From contig JAYPCW010000020.1 in NCBI GenBank assembly GCA_038124905.1, positions 1 to 20,966 of the forward strand: DNA of 20,966 nt, given 5' to 3'. Numbering within the stretch: the first letter of the stretch is position 1; each line of letters begins with the position of its first letter. This document shows, one piece after another, positions 1 to 7,021 of this stretch. Source of the DNA: ATZT02 sp038124905 (lineage in GTDB: Bacteria; Actinomycetota; Actinomycetes; S36-B12; UBA5976). A program made the translations under genes and the position numbers. Under the pieces are notes generated by a model. It was not told the origin of the DNA and made no database searches. It saw nothing but the letters and a program-made list of their open reading frames with translations.

Positions 1-431
1 ACTCTAGGTTGTCTCCTTGGAATGATAAAAAATTTGATCGGATATTAATTGATGCGCCTTGCACTGGACTGGGTGCCATCCGCCGAAGAAGTGAATCTCG
101 CTGGCAAAAAAAACCTAGCGACGTAAAAGAGTTGGTGACAAACGCAAAAGAGATATTTCATGCTGCTATGAATTCAATCAAACCAGGTGGATTTATCGAA
201 TATGTTGTCTGTTCACCTATCCTTGAAGAAACTGACGATTTCGTAAAATGGGCAATGGCGAATTATTCAAATCTAGAGATAATCAGCCCGGAAGAATACC
301 TTTCGGTCTTTGAATCCTCAGTTGACTTAGAACTAGTAGAAATCTCGGAAGTGAGCTTGAGATTTTGGCCTCATCTACATGAATCAGACGCGATGTTTGT
401 GTGTTTGTTTAAGGCTAAAAATGGCAATTAA
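1..431 (+). CDS. rsmB: 16S rRNA (cytosine-5)-methyltransferase RsmB, C-terminal part (5' end outside window)
   Basis: This is the C-terminal ~140 residues of a Sun/RsmB (NOL1/NOP2/Sun) SAM-dependent methyltransferase, which makes m5C in 16S rRNA. The frame is already open at the window edge, so the true start lies upstream; the TTG at position 9 is internal. Visible motifs are motif IV, DAPCTGLGAIRRRSESRW, with its Cys codon at 60-62, and motif VI, VVCSPILEETD, with its Cys codon at 210-212. The family uses both cysteines, the motif VI one as nucleophile and the motif IV one for product release. The Thr usually found before the motif VI Cys is Val here. The gene ends TAA, 9 bases before rpe. 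Placement ahead of rpe and ribD is common in actinobacteria. Other NOL1/NOP2/Sun members cannot be fully excluded without the N-terminal NusB-like domain. Confidence 0.9.
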   Translation, partial: SRLSPWNDKKFDRILIDAPCTGLGAIRRRSESRWQKKPSDVKELVTNAKEIFHAAMNSIKPGGFIEYVVCSPILEETDDFVKWAMANYSNLEIISPEEYLSVFESSVDLELVEISEVSLRFWPHLHESDAMFVCLFKAKNGN

Positions 432-440
432 GATGGACTT

Positions 441-1094
441 ATGTCCGGTCTCATAGCACCAAGCATTCTTGCGGCAAATCACAGTTCAATCGGAGAAGCA
501 TTAAAGCAGGCTTCAAATGCTGACTGGATCCATGTTGACATTATGGATAATCATTTTGTGCCGAACCTGAGTTTCTCATCCGAGATGACTAAGGCTGTTA
601 GAAAACTAGGAATTGCACCAGTAGATACCCATTTGATGATCGAAGAACCAGAAAAATGGTTATCACAATATCTTGATGCAGGTAGCGACTCGATAACCTT
701 TCACATTGAGGCTACAAAGCACGCTGCGCAATGCATAGAAATTATTAAAGATGCAGGGGCTAAGGCCGCGATAGCTTTAAAACCGCGGACCGACTTTAAG
801 GAAATTCTTCCTTATCTTGAAACAATAGACATGGTTTTAGTTATGACTGTAGAGCCGGGCTTTGGCGGGCAAAAGTTTATGGAAGATCAATTAGAAAAAG
901 TAAAGAATATTCGCTCCGAGATAGAAAAAAGAAAACTTGAGATAAGGCTACAAGTCGATGGGGGCGTAGATAAATCGAATATTGAAAAAGCGTATCTGGC
1001 TGGAGCCGATTTTTTTGTGGCTGGTTCAAGCGTCTTTAGAGCAGATGATCCGATGCAAGCAATAGCGGAACTAAAAGGCTTAGTAACTGATTAA
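441..1094 (+). CDS. rpe: ribulose-phosphate 3-epimerase
   Basis: This 217-residue protein has the usual length for a TIM-barrel epimerase that interconverts D-ribulose 5-phosphate and D-xylulose 5-phosphate in the cytosolic pentose phosphate pathway. Family signatures run in order: APSILAAN at the N-terminus, HVDIMDNHFVPNLSF (metal-site His and Asp), DTHLMIEEPE, MTVEPGFGGQKF (phosphate-side loop, residues about 133-144), and QVDGGV (second catalytic Asp) followed by AGADFFVAGSSVF. The ATG at 441 gives the normal N-terminus directly before the first strand. Its stop overlaps the ribD start (TAATG), so the two are probably translationally coupled. The coupling makes metabolic sense because ribulose 5-phosphate is the substrate of the DHBP synthase domain of RibBA downstream. 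Confidence 0.97.
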   Translation: MSGLIAPSILAANHSSIGEALKQASNADWIHVDIMDNHFVPNLSFSSEMTKAVRKLGIAPVDTHLMIEEPEKWLSQYLDAGSDSITFHIEATKHAAQCIEIIKDAGAKAAIALKPRTDFKEILPYLETIDMVLVMTVEPGFGGQKFMEDQLEKVKNIRSEIEKRKLEIRLQVDGGVDKSNIEKAYLAGADFFVAGSSVFRADDPMQAIAELKGLVTD

Positions 1095-2086
1095 TGCAAG
1101 AATTTTTAGAAGAATTAAAGAGATTAGCTAGTACCCCAATCACGGTACCAAGAAATCCTAGAGTAGCCGCAATAATTGTTGATCAAAATGACAGAATTAT
1201 TGCCACAGGTATTCATACCGGAAAGGGTAATGACCACGCAGAAGTTGCGGCCTTAAAAAAAAGTTCTGGGGATTTATCCGATTGCACCATGTATGTTTCA
1301 CTAGAACCGTGCAATCATCATGGGGCGACTGGACCTTGCACAGAGGCGATAATTCAAAGTGGAATAAAAAAACTAGTCATTGGAAGCCTTGACCCAAATC
1401 CAGAATCAACTGGAGGATTAAAAAGACTGCGAGATGCCGGGATCGAAGTTTTTGTTTGCCCGGATCAGTCAGATTTCGTCTCGCTTAACCGCCGCTGGAT
1501 GGAGAGCATTCGGTTAAAGCGACCTTTTGTAGCCATAAAGAGTGCGATCAGCATTGATGGATTTATCTCTAAGAATGAAAATGAAAGATACCAATTAACT
1601 TCTTCCAAAGCTTTAGATTATTCACAAGAATTAAGGTGTAATTTTGATGCAATTTTGGTGGGTACTAATACTGTTGAAGCAGATGACCCGTTGCTCACGA
1701 TAAGAAAATTTGAAAATCAAGAATTCAAACAACCCCTTAGAGTAATCATGGGAAATAGAGAACTTTCACAAAATCATAGAGTATTTAATTCAGATGCTGA
1801 GTCAATTCAAATTAAAACCCATAACCCAAATGAGGTTTTAACCCAAGTAATTAAATTAAACGTAAACAGCATTTTGATTGAGGGTGGAGCGAGTGTAGCC
1901 AGTGCATTTTTAAGCGATGGCTTAGTTGATGAAATGCATATTTTTATGGCTAACAAGATCTTGGGCCAAGGTGTGAATATGTTTGAACAATTCAAAGAAT
2001 CTGTACCGCACTTGGAAATCAGCTTTAAAAATGTTCTATCCTTAGAACCTGACGTTTTGATTCAAGCAAACGTTTACGGGAGATGA
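1094..2086 (+). CDS. ribD: bifunctional pyrimidine deaminase / reductase of riboflavin synthesis
   Basis: This 330-residue cytosolic enzyme carries out the second and third steps from GTP to riboflavin: deamination of the diaminopyrimidine, then NADPH reduction of its ribose side chain. The N-terminal cytidine-deaminase-like domain (residues 1 to ~140) shows the zinc site H48-A-E50 and PCNHHGATGPC with C73 and C82. E50 is the expected proton shuttle. The C-terminal reductase domain (from about residue 143) shows RPFVAIKSAISIDGFIS, FDAILVGTNTVEADDPLLTIR and SILIEGGASVASAFL. Two mild oddities are visible. The N-terminal ALxLA/PNPxVG region is shortened to PRNPRVAAIIV, and the second zinc loop reads GATGPC where GRTPPC is usual. 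The ATG overlaps the rpe stop, and the stop is one base before the riboflavin synthase start. Confidence 0.95.
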   Translation: MQEFLEELKRLASTPITVPRNPRVAAIIVDQNDRIIATGIHTGKGNDHAEVAALKKSSGDLSDCTMYVSLEPCNHHGATGPCTEAIIQSGIKKLVIGSLDPNPESTGGLKRLRDAGIEVFVCPDQSDFVSLNRRWMESIRLKRPFVAIKSAISIDGFISKNENERYQLTSSKALDYSQELRCNFDAILVGTNTVEADDPLLTIRKFENQEFKQPLRVIMGNRELSQNHRVFNSDAESIQIKTHNPNEVLTQVIKLNVNSILIEGGASVASAFLSDGLVDEMHIFMANKILGQGVNMFEQFKESVPHLEISFKNVLSLEPDVLIQANVYGR

Positions 2087-2087
2087 C

Positions 2088-2705
2088 ATGTTCACCGGGC
2101 TTATTCGGCACCGTGGGATTTTAATTAATTCTGTTAAAGAAAATGAACTGCTAACCCTAGAGATAGAAAATTCGGAATTGGCAAGAACCGCTAAAGTCAA
2201 AGATTCAATTAATGTAAATGGCATTTGTTTAACAATCACTGGGATAAAAAATAACTTGATGTGGTTTGAATTGGTCGAAGAAACTCAAAAGCGAACTACT
2301 GCAAGAAATTGGACAAGCAATCAATTCTTACATTTAGAGCCGGCAATGAGTTTAAGTGACAGGCTCGACGGCCATTTGGTTTCAGGTCATATTGACACAA
2401 CCGCGTCTTTAATTGAAAAAATAGAGCAACCCGATGCCTTAATTCTTTGGTTCAAAGTGCCCGCGGCTTGGAACGGTCTATTGATTGAAAAAGGATCTGT
2501 AGCGATAGATGGTGTCTCACTTACAGTTGCGCAATTGCTAGAGAGGGACGATGAATCTGTTGATTTTTCTGTATGGTTAATTCCAACTACTGTCGAAAAT
2601 ACTAATTTTTCTCAACTAAAGGTGGGAGATAAAGTTAATATAGAATTTGATCTTGTCGCAAAATATATCCTAAAAAACTTAAAAAGGACAAACTTTGAAA
2701 GTTGA
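2088..2705 (+). CDS. ribE: riboflavin synthase, alpha chain
   Basis: This 205-residue protein (ribC in E. coli and mycobacterial naming) catalyses the last step of riboflavin synthesis, the dismutation of two 6,7-dimethyl-8-ribityllumazines. It opens with the diagnostic MFTGLI and consists of two repeated lumazine-binding barrels. The first covers about residues 1-95, with SINVNGICLTITGI. The second covers about 96-195, with HLVSGHIDTTASL and SVAIDGVSLTVAQL. The C-terminal stretch NIEFDLVAKYILKNL is the usual trimerisation helix region. The start at 2088 lies one base after the ribD stop. Its 3' end overlaps the ribBA start by about 11 bases, so RibBA ribosomes probably load within the end of this gene. 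Confidence is high because the two-repeat architecture is plain. Confidence 0.96.
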   Translation: MFTGLIRHRGILINSVKENELLTLEIENSELARTAKVKDSINVNGICLTITGIKNNLMWFELVEETQKRTTARNWTSNQFLHLEPAMSLSDRLDGHLVSGHIDTTASLIEKIEQPDALILWFKVPAAWNGLLIEKGSVAIDGVSLTVAQLLERDDESVDFSVWLIPTTVENTNFSQLKVGDKVNIEFDLVAKYILKNLKRTNFES

Positions 2706-3906
2706 ATGTGATCCGATTGAAGAAGCAATAGCTGAGATCAAAAATGGTCGAGCGATCATTGTGGTAGATGATGCCGACCGAGAAAATGAAGGCGATCTGA
2801 TTTTCGCAGCAGAAGCTACCACTAATGAATTGATGGCTTTCATGATTCGCCATACCTCTGGTGTTGTTTGTGTAGCGATGGAGGGTGAAAATTTAGATCG
2901 TCTGAAATTGCCACCAATGACTTTAATAAATGAAGATAAGAAACAAACTGCCTATAGCGTGAGCGTTGACGCAAAAGATGGAATCGCGACTGGTATCAGT
3001 GCAAGCGATAGAGCTCATACGGTGAGACTTTTAGCGGACCCAAACACCCAAGCTGAACAATTAACTAGACCGGGACACATATTTCCCTTAAGAGCAGTTG
3101 TCGGTGGCGTACTAAGAAGAGCAGGACATACCGAAGCCGCAGTTGATTTAGCAAAATTGGCAGGCTTAGAGCCAGCCGGCGTCATCGCGGAACTAGTTAA
3201 AGACGATGGTGAAATGATGCGCGCTAAAGATTGTCGCGAATTTGCCGAGCTTCATAATTTAAAAATGATAAGTATTGCTGATTTGATTGCCTATAGAAGG
3301 CGCAGCGAGAAACTCGTGTCCTTAGTTGCTAAGACAACTTTACCGACAGCTTTTGGCGAGTTTCAGGCCTTTGGTTTTAGAAGTTTGGCTGATTCACGCT
3401 CGCATGTTGCATTAGTTGTGGGTGATATTAGTGATGGTGAAAATGTTTTAGTTAGAGTCCATTCAGAATGTCTAACTGGCGATGTTTTTCATTCGGCAAG
3501 ATGCGATTGTGGTGAGCAATTGAATTTAGCGCTGGAACGTATTCAAAAAGAAGGTCGCGGGATAGTGCTTTACATTAAAGGTCACGAGGGACGTGGTATC
3601 GGACTTTTACAGAAATTAAAGGCTTACGAACTTCAAGATGAAGGTTTGGATACCGTTGAGGCAAATTTGAAATTAGGTCTACCAGCTGACGCGCGTGATT
3701 ACGGTACCGGAGCACAGATCCTTGCAGAATTAGGCGTTAAGAGCATGCGTTTACTAACGAATAATCCAGCAAAGCGTGCGGGCCTTGAAGGCTATGGTTT
3801 AAGTATTGTGGAACGAGTTCCTTTGATCAGTAAAGAAAAAAAGGAGAACGCACGTTATTTAAAGGTAAAGGCAGAGAAAATGGGCCACGAGTTAGGTGGA
3901 AGCTGA
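2695..3906 (+). CDS. ribBA: bifunctional 3,4-dihydroxy-2-butanone 4-phosphate synthase / GTP cyclohydrolase II
   Basis: This 403-residue fusion provides both entry reactions of riboflavin synthesis. Residues 1 to ~205 are DHBP synthase (ribulose 5-phosphate to DHBP plus formate): R29-ENEGD-34 is the metal and substrate loop, followed by YSVSVDAKDGIATGISASDRAHTVR and RPGHIFPLRA. Residues ~206-403 are GTP cyclohydrolase II. Its zinc cysteines are C259, C270 and C272 in SECLTGDVFHSARCDCG, then come GHEGRGIGLLQKLKAYELQDEG and LTNNPAKRAGLEGYGL. The start is TTG at 2695, chosen because AAGGA lies 6 bases upstream (2684-2688) and the protein then opens at the family's usual place, before DPIEEAIAEIKNGRAIIVVDD. 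Both active sites look intact. The stop overlaps the ribH start (TGATG). Confidence 0.96.
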   Translation: MKVECDPIEEAIAEIKNGRAIIVVDDADRENEGDLIFAAEATTNELMAFMIRHTSGVVCVAMEGENLDRLKLPPMTLINEDKKQTAYSVSVDAKDGIATGISASDRAHTVRLLADPNTQAEQLTRPGHIFPLRAVVGGVLRRAGHTEAAVDLAKLAGLEPAGVIAELVKDDGEMMRAKDCREFAELHNLKMISIADLIAYRRRSEKLVSLVAKTTLPTAFGEFQAFGFRSLADSRSHVALVVGDISDGENVLVRVHSECLTGDVFHSARCDCGEQLNLALERIQKEGRGIVLYIKGHEGRGIGLLQKLKAYELQDEGLDTVEANLKLGLPADARDYGTGAQILAELGVKSMRLLTNNPAKRAGLEGYGLSIVERVPLISKEKKENARYLKVKAEKMGHELGGS

Positions 3907-4385
3907 TGCCTCAAGATGCACAACCGCAAATTGAACTCAATGGAGATTTCTCAAAACTAAATGTTGCAGTCATTGGTGCTTTGTGGAACAAGGATATTTC
4001 AGATTTATTGGTAAAAAATGCTCAAGAAACCTTGGAGCGCCACAATGTAAAGCATCAAATTTTTAGAGTTGCTGGCTCTTTTGAATTAATTTGGGCGGCT
4101 AACCAGGCAATTATTCGTGGATTTTCTGCCGTAGCTTTGTTCGGAGCAATCATTCGTGGCGAAACTCCACATTTTGACTATGTTGCAAGCGCAGTAACTC
4201 AAGGAGCGACTCAATTGAGTCTTGGTGAAGCAATTGTGGGCTTTGGGGTGTTAACTTGCGACACCTATCAACAGGCTTTAGATCGATCAGGAAACTCAGG
4301 CGCGAAAGAAAACAAGGGTAAAGATACGATTGAAGCAATTCTCTTGAGTCATCAAGCCTTTTCAAACGAAACTAAAATTGGCTAA
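3906..4385 (+). CDS. ribH: 6,7-dimethyl-8-ribityllumazine synthase
   Basis: This 159-residue riboflavin synthase beta chain condenses the RibD product (after dephosphorylation) with DHBP to give lumazine, the substrate of the synthase encoded at 2088-2705. The family normally forms pentamers or 60-subunit capsids. Visible signatures are VAVIGALWNKDISDLL (substrate strand 1), RVAGSFELIWAA, AVALFGAIIRGETPHFDYVA with H89 as the conserved general base, and VGFGVLTCDTYQQALDRSG with the phosphate-site Arg. The Asn-rich loop and length are normal. Its ATG overlaps the ribBA stop, so it is the last riboflavin gene of a coupled block. No phosphatase gene for the intermediate is present, as is usual for bacterial rib clusters. 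Confidence 0.96.
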   Translation: MPQDAQPQIELNGDFSKLNVAVIGALWNKDISDLLVKNAQETLERHNVKHQIFRVAGSFELIWAANQAIIRGFSAVALFGAIIRGETPHFDYVASAVTQGATQLSLGEAIVGFGVLTCDTYQQALDRSGNSGAKENKGKDTIEAILLSHQAFSNETKIG

Positions 4386-4396
4386 CGGGGGTACAG

Positions 4397-4660
4397 ATGA
4401 AATCTTTTGATGATCTATGGAAAGAACTTAACAAAAAGGTTCAAAGCGCAGATCCTGAATCAAATACCGTGGCCCTGTTATCAAAGGGCGTTCACTCAAT
4501 AGGTAAGAAAGTTGTTGAGGAAGCTGCAGAAGTTTGGATGGCGGCCGAGTACGAGTCTGTTGATAGAGTTGCAAGCGAAATAAGTCAATTGTTGTACCAC
4601 GTGCAGGTATTGATGATTAGTTCTGGAGTTGACATTAAAGATGTTTATCGAAGTCTGTGA
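4397..4660 (+). CDS. hisE: phosphoribosyl-ATP pyrophosphohydrolase
   Basis: This 87-residue protein of the MazG-like all-alpha fold hydrolyses phosphoribosyl-ATP to phosphoribosyl-AMP, the second step of histidine synthesis. The metal-binding helix GKKVVEEAAEVWMAAE supplies the EExxE acidic residues, and EISQLLYHVQVLM is the second acidic helix. The wording, including GVHSIGKK near the middle and a terminal VYR-L, closely resembles stand-alone HisE of mycobacteria and other actinobacteria, in which HisI is encoded separately. A purine-rich ACGGGGG stretch lies just upstream of the ATG. It lies 11 bases after ribH and 8 before hisG. The hisE-hisG pair is a conserved unit in actinobacteria, apart from the main his operon. 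Confidence 0.93.
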   Translation: MKSFDDLWKELNKKVQSADPESNTVALLSKGVHSIGKKVVEEAAEVWMAAEYESVDRVASEISQLLYHVQVLMISSGVDIKDVYRSL

Positions 4661-4668
4661 GTTTTTAA

Positions 4669-5517
4669 ATGCTTAAAGTTGCGATTCCAAACAAGGGACA
4701 GTTGAGTGATCCGGCAAAGGCAATTTTAAGAGAAGCCGGGTATCTGAAAAGTGTCCATCCGCGTGATTTGGTGGTAGTTGATCCAATAAATGATGTCGAA
4801 TTTTTCTTTCTTAGGCCAAGAGATGTTGCGCTATATGTTGAACGAGGAACCTTAGACGCAGGAATTACCGGAATCGATCTGCTTATTGATTCAGGTGCAA
4901 AAGCTGAACAATTACTTCAATTAGGTTTTGGAAGCTCTCAATTTTTTCTTGCCGCCCCTAAAACAGGATCGATTAAAAAGGCGGCAGACCTGGCAGGTAA
5001 AAGAATTGCTACCAGTTATGAAAAGGTACTCAAAAATTATTTAAGTGTAAACAAGATAGAAGCTGAAATAGTTTCACTTGATGGGGCTGTGGAGAATGCA
5101 ATTAGGTTAGGCGTAGCAGATGCAGTTGCAGATGTTGTTGACACTGGCACAACAATCGCGCAAGCCGGGCTAGAGCTGATAGGCGATCCGATTCTTTCAA
5201 GCGAAGCAGTTTTGATAAAAAATGTTAAAACCGATAAATCCGAAGAGATAAACACGTTGGTGCGGCGATTGTCTTCGGTTCTGGTTGCAAGAACTTATGT
5301 GATGCTCGATTATGACATTTTAGAAAATTTGATCGAAGAGGCAGCTAGCATTACTCCGGGAATCGAATCTCCGACTATTTCGCCTCTTCATGAAAAAGGT
5401 TGGGTGGCAGTGCGTGCGCTAGTTAAGAAAGAGACTGTCCATATTGCCATGGATCAGCTTTACCAATTAGGTGCGCGGGGAATTTTAGTTACTGAAATCG
5501 CGGCTTGTCGTTTGTAG
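4669..5517 (+). CDS. hisG: ATP phosphoribosyltransferase, long (HisGL) form with C-terminal regulatory domain
   Basis: This 282-residue protein is the first and committed enzyme of histidine synthesis (ATP plus PRPP to phosphoribosyl-ATP). The two-lobed periplasmic-binding-like catalytic domain occupies residues 1 to ~205, with MLKVAIPNKGQLSDPA, FLRPRDVALYVERGTLDAGITGIDLL and the PRPP loop ADVVDTGTTIAQAGL. Residues ~206-282 (HEKGWVAVRALVKKETVHIAMDQLYQLGARGILVTEI) are the ACT-like HisG_C domain, which in this family gives allosteric inhibition by histidine. The long form therefore does not need HisZ. No Shine-Dalgarno precedes the ATG; it follows the hisE stop by 8 bases and is probably coupled. 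The length matches other long-form HisG proteins. Confidence 0.96.
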   Translation: MLKVAIPNKGQLSDPAKAILREAGYLKSVHPRDLVVVDPINDVEFFFLRPRDVALYVERGTLDAGITGIDLLIDSGAKAEQLLQLGFGSSQFFLAAPKTGSIKKAADLAGKRIATSYEKVLKNYLSVNKIEAEIVSLDGAVENAIRLGVADAVADVVDTGTTIAQAGLELIGDPILSSEAVLIKNVKTDKSEEINTLVRRLSSVLVARTYVMLDYDILENLIEEAASITPGIESPTISPLHEKGWVAVRALVKKETVHIAMDQLYQLGARGILVTEIAACRL

Positions 5518-5521
5518 TCTT

Positions 5522-6112
5522 ATGGATTTTAAGGTTAAAGATCCTAAGCTAGTTGAAGCTTTAAATGAGGTAAACCAAAACCCAGAATTAATCTGTGATT
5601 ATTTGATTAATCACGACTTGCTAGTGGGCCTTTTGGTAGATAAAGAAGAAAAAAAATTAGTAATTTCTTCAACGGAGAATTTCAAAGCTCTAGCAGTATT
5701 TTCTACAGAAGAATCATTGAGGGATTTTGCCGCAACCGCTCGACCAGCAATATTTTCAGGTAAAGAAATTGCCGAATTGGCCTTAAAGTCAGACTCTCGG
5801 CTATTACACCTGGACCCACCTATGGGACTAGTAATCAACGGGTCCAAATTAAAGGCAATAGCAAGTAGTAGAAGATGGCTGAACCCCCAATTTGATCAAT
5901 TTCTTATAGATTTGGTGAATCAGCAAGTGAAACAATTTGATGAGGTAACTTTCGAATTGGCGAGCGGCGAGTGGACAGATTTAAGAATTATTCTGCGAGG
6001 GGATTTTCAAAATTGTTCTCTAGCCGCGTCAAATTTAGGGCAGTTTCTACATAAAGACCCCAAGGTAATAGAGCTGCTACCTAGCGGGGCTGATATCGTT
6101 TACTCGAGCTAG
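5522..6112 (+). CDS. SseB-like domain protein of unknown function
   Basis: This 196-residue soluble protein has no signal peptide or membrane segment. The middle region VISSTENFKALAVFSTEESLRDFA, followed by FSGKEIAELAL and MGLVINGSKL, matches the general pattern of the SseB N-terminal fold: a strand leading into vFTspEaL and then a helix. The remaining ~80 residues (QFDEVTFELASGEWTDLRIILRG to the end) look like a second small alpha/beta unit. SseB-family proteins are commonly found just upstream of infC in actinobacteria, and that synteny supports the assignment. The name comes from Salmonella and does not imply secretion here. I see no catalytic motif, and the role is unknown. It starts 4 bases after the hisG stop with no clear ribosome-binding site. 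The family call rests on pattern resemblance plus context. Confidence 0.6.
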   Translation: MDFKVKDPKLVEALNEVNQNPELICDYLINHDLLVGLLVDKEEKKLVISSTENFKALAVFSTEESLRDFAATARPAIFSGKEIAELALKSDSRLLHLDPPMGLVINGSKLKAIASSRRWLNPQFDQFLIDLVNQQVKQFDEVTFELASGEWTDLRIILRGDFQNCSLAASNLGQFLHKDPKVIELLPSGADIVYSS

Positions 6113-6235
6113 AAATCCAGAAAACAAGAGGAGCGCGAGCTCCCACCTACATCGAGGAAACGACCTCGTGGGGTTACCGGCCAAATTTTGCGGCTAGTAA
6201 TTGTCTTGTGCTGTTTTTTGGCGAACTGACAAGGA
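6113..6235 (+). promoter_or_regulatory. structured 5' leader of infC-rpmI-rplT, candidate attenuator or autoregulatory RNA
   Basis: This 123-base gap is the longest non-coding stretch before 20382. It holds several complementary arms. Hairpin 1 is GGAGC-GCGA-GCTCC (6130-6143), with a GNRA tetraloop. Hairpin 2 is CGAGG-AAACGA-CCTCG (6153-6168). TCCCAC (6141-6146) can also pair with GTGGGG (6168-6173), which would break hairpin 1 and compete with the end of hairpin 2. GCCAAA (6180-6185) can pair with TTTGGC (6217-6222), which overlaps a T6 run (6214-6219). Mutually exclusive stems ahead of an IF3-L35-L20 operon suggest control of the operon. L20-mediated feedback is known for such operons in Firmicutes and enterics, but applying it here is inference. 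I did not identify a promoter. Confidence 0.55.
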
Positions 6236-6244
6236 GTGTTTATT
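6231..6244 (+). promoter_or_regulatory. ribosome-binding site deciding an ATT start for infC
   Basis: AAGGAG (6231-6236) is the clearest Shine-Dalgarno in the area. It is 5 bases from the ATT at 6242 but overlaps the only in-frame conventional start, the GTG at 6236. An in-frame TGA at 6227-6229 rules out anything earlier. Spacing therefore favours ATT. Confidence 0.7.
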
Positions 6245-6808
6245 AGCGAAGAGCCACGACTCAATGACCGAATAAGAGTTCCACAAGTGCGCCTAGTTGG
6301 TCCTAATGGAGAGCAAATAGGAATAGTCAAAACCGAAGAAGCACTAAAAATGGCTCAAGAGGTCGATCTTGATTTGGTGGAGGTAGCTGCAGAAGCGAGA
6401 CCCCCAGTAGTAAAGATCATGGATTTTGGCAAGTTCAAATATGAAGCGGCATTAAAAGCGAGAGAAGCTAGAAAAAATCAAGCGAATACTGTCGTCAAAG
6501 AAATGAAACTTAGACCAAGAATTGAGTCTCATGATTACGACACCAAGTTGGCCCACATAGAAAAATTTCTAAAGGCCGGAGACAAGGTGAAGGTAACAAT
6601 AATGTTTCGAGGTCGTGAACAATCACGGCCTGAGATGGGCTACAAGTTATTAGCACGCTTAGCAGAGGACGTGACCGAATCAGGGACGGTGGAATACGCC
6701 CCTAAGCAGGACGGAAGGAATATGGTGATGGTTTTGGCACCAGTTGCTAAAAAGTCCGCAAGTCAAAAGTCCAAAGCTAATACGCAAAATCAAATCGAAG
6801 AGGAGTAG
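6242..6808 (+). CDS. infC: translation initiation factor IF-3
   Basis: IF3 (about 188 residues) binds the 30S subunit, keeps it apart from 50S and proofreads the start codon and initiator tRNA. The N-domain opens SEEPRLNDRIRVPQVRLVGPNGEQIGIV. The linker KMAQEVDLDLVEVAAEARPPVVKIMDFGKFKYE and the C-domain KEMKLRPRIESHDYDTKLAHIEKFLKAGDKVKVTIMFRGREQSRPEMG follow. A Lys/Ser/Gln-rich tail ends it, as in many actinobacteria. I place the start at ATT 6242: AAGGAG is correctly spaced and the protein then begins M-SEEPR, matching the usual M-S-x-E-x-R opening. The GTG at 6236 would add two residues and overlaps the ribosome-binding site. AUU starts on infC are known to allow IF3 to limit its own translation. 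The stop is 2 bases before rpmI. Confidence 0.96.
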   Translation: MSEEPRLNDRIRVPQVRLVGPNGEQIGIVKTEEALKMAQEVDLDLVEVAAEARPPVVKIMDFGKFKYEAALKAREARKNQANTVVKEMKLRPRIESHDYDTKLAHIEKFLKAGDKVKVTIMFRGREQSRPEMGYKLLARLAEDVTESGTVEYAPKQDGRNMVMVLAPVAKKSASQKSKANTQNQIEEE

Positions 6809-6810
6809 CT

Positions 6811-7008
6811 GTGCCGAAAATGAAGACCCATAGTGGGGCGAAGAAGAGAATTAAGAAGACCGGATCAGGAAAGTTAGTTCATGAAAAAACTAACAAGCGA
6901 CACCTACTTGAAGTTAAATCAAGTAAGCGCAAGCGCGGATTAACCGGTACAGAAGAATTGGCCGCTAGCGAGAAGAAAAAAGCTAAGCGACTATTGGGAT
7001 TAAGGTAG
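6811..7008 (+). CDS. rpmI: 50S ribosomal protein bL35
   Basis: This 65-residue, strongly basic ribosomal protein opens with the diagnostic PKMKTHSGAKKRIKKTGSGKLVHEKTNKRHLL. KRKRGLTGTEELAASEKKKAKRLLG forms its C-terminal helices. It starts with GTG at 6811; AGAGGAG (6800-6805 and the base before it), inside the end of infC, is the ribosome-binding site. The length is normal. It sits between infC and rplT in the order conserved across most bacteria, so expression is almost certainly from the same transcript as IF3 and bL20. Confidence 0.97.
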   Translation: MPKMKTHSGAKKRIKKTGSGKLVHEKTNKRHLLEVKSSKRKRGLTGTEELAASEKKKAKRLLGLR

Positions 7009-7021
7009 AGAGGAAGCGCAA

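Noticed and set aside
1..2100. Flavin (FMN) riboswitch for the riboflavin genes
   Set aside because: There is no intergenic space: rsmB, rpe, ribD and ribE are joined by gaps of 9 bases or less. No conserved RFN core was seen.
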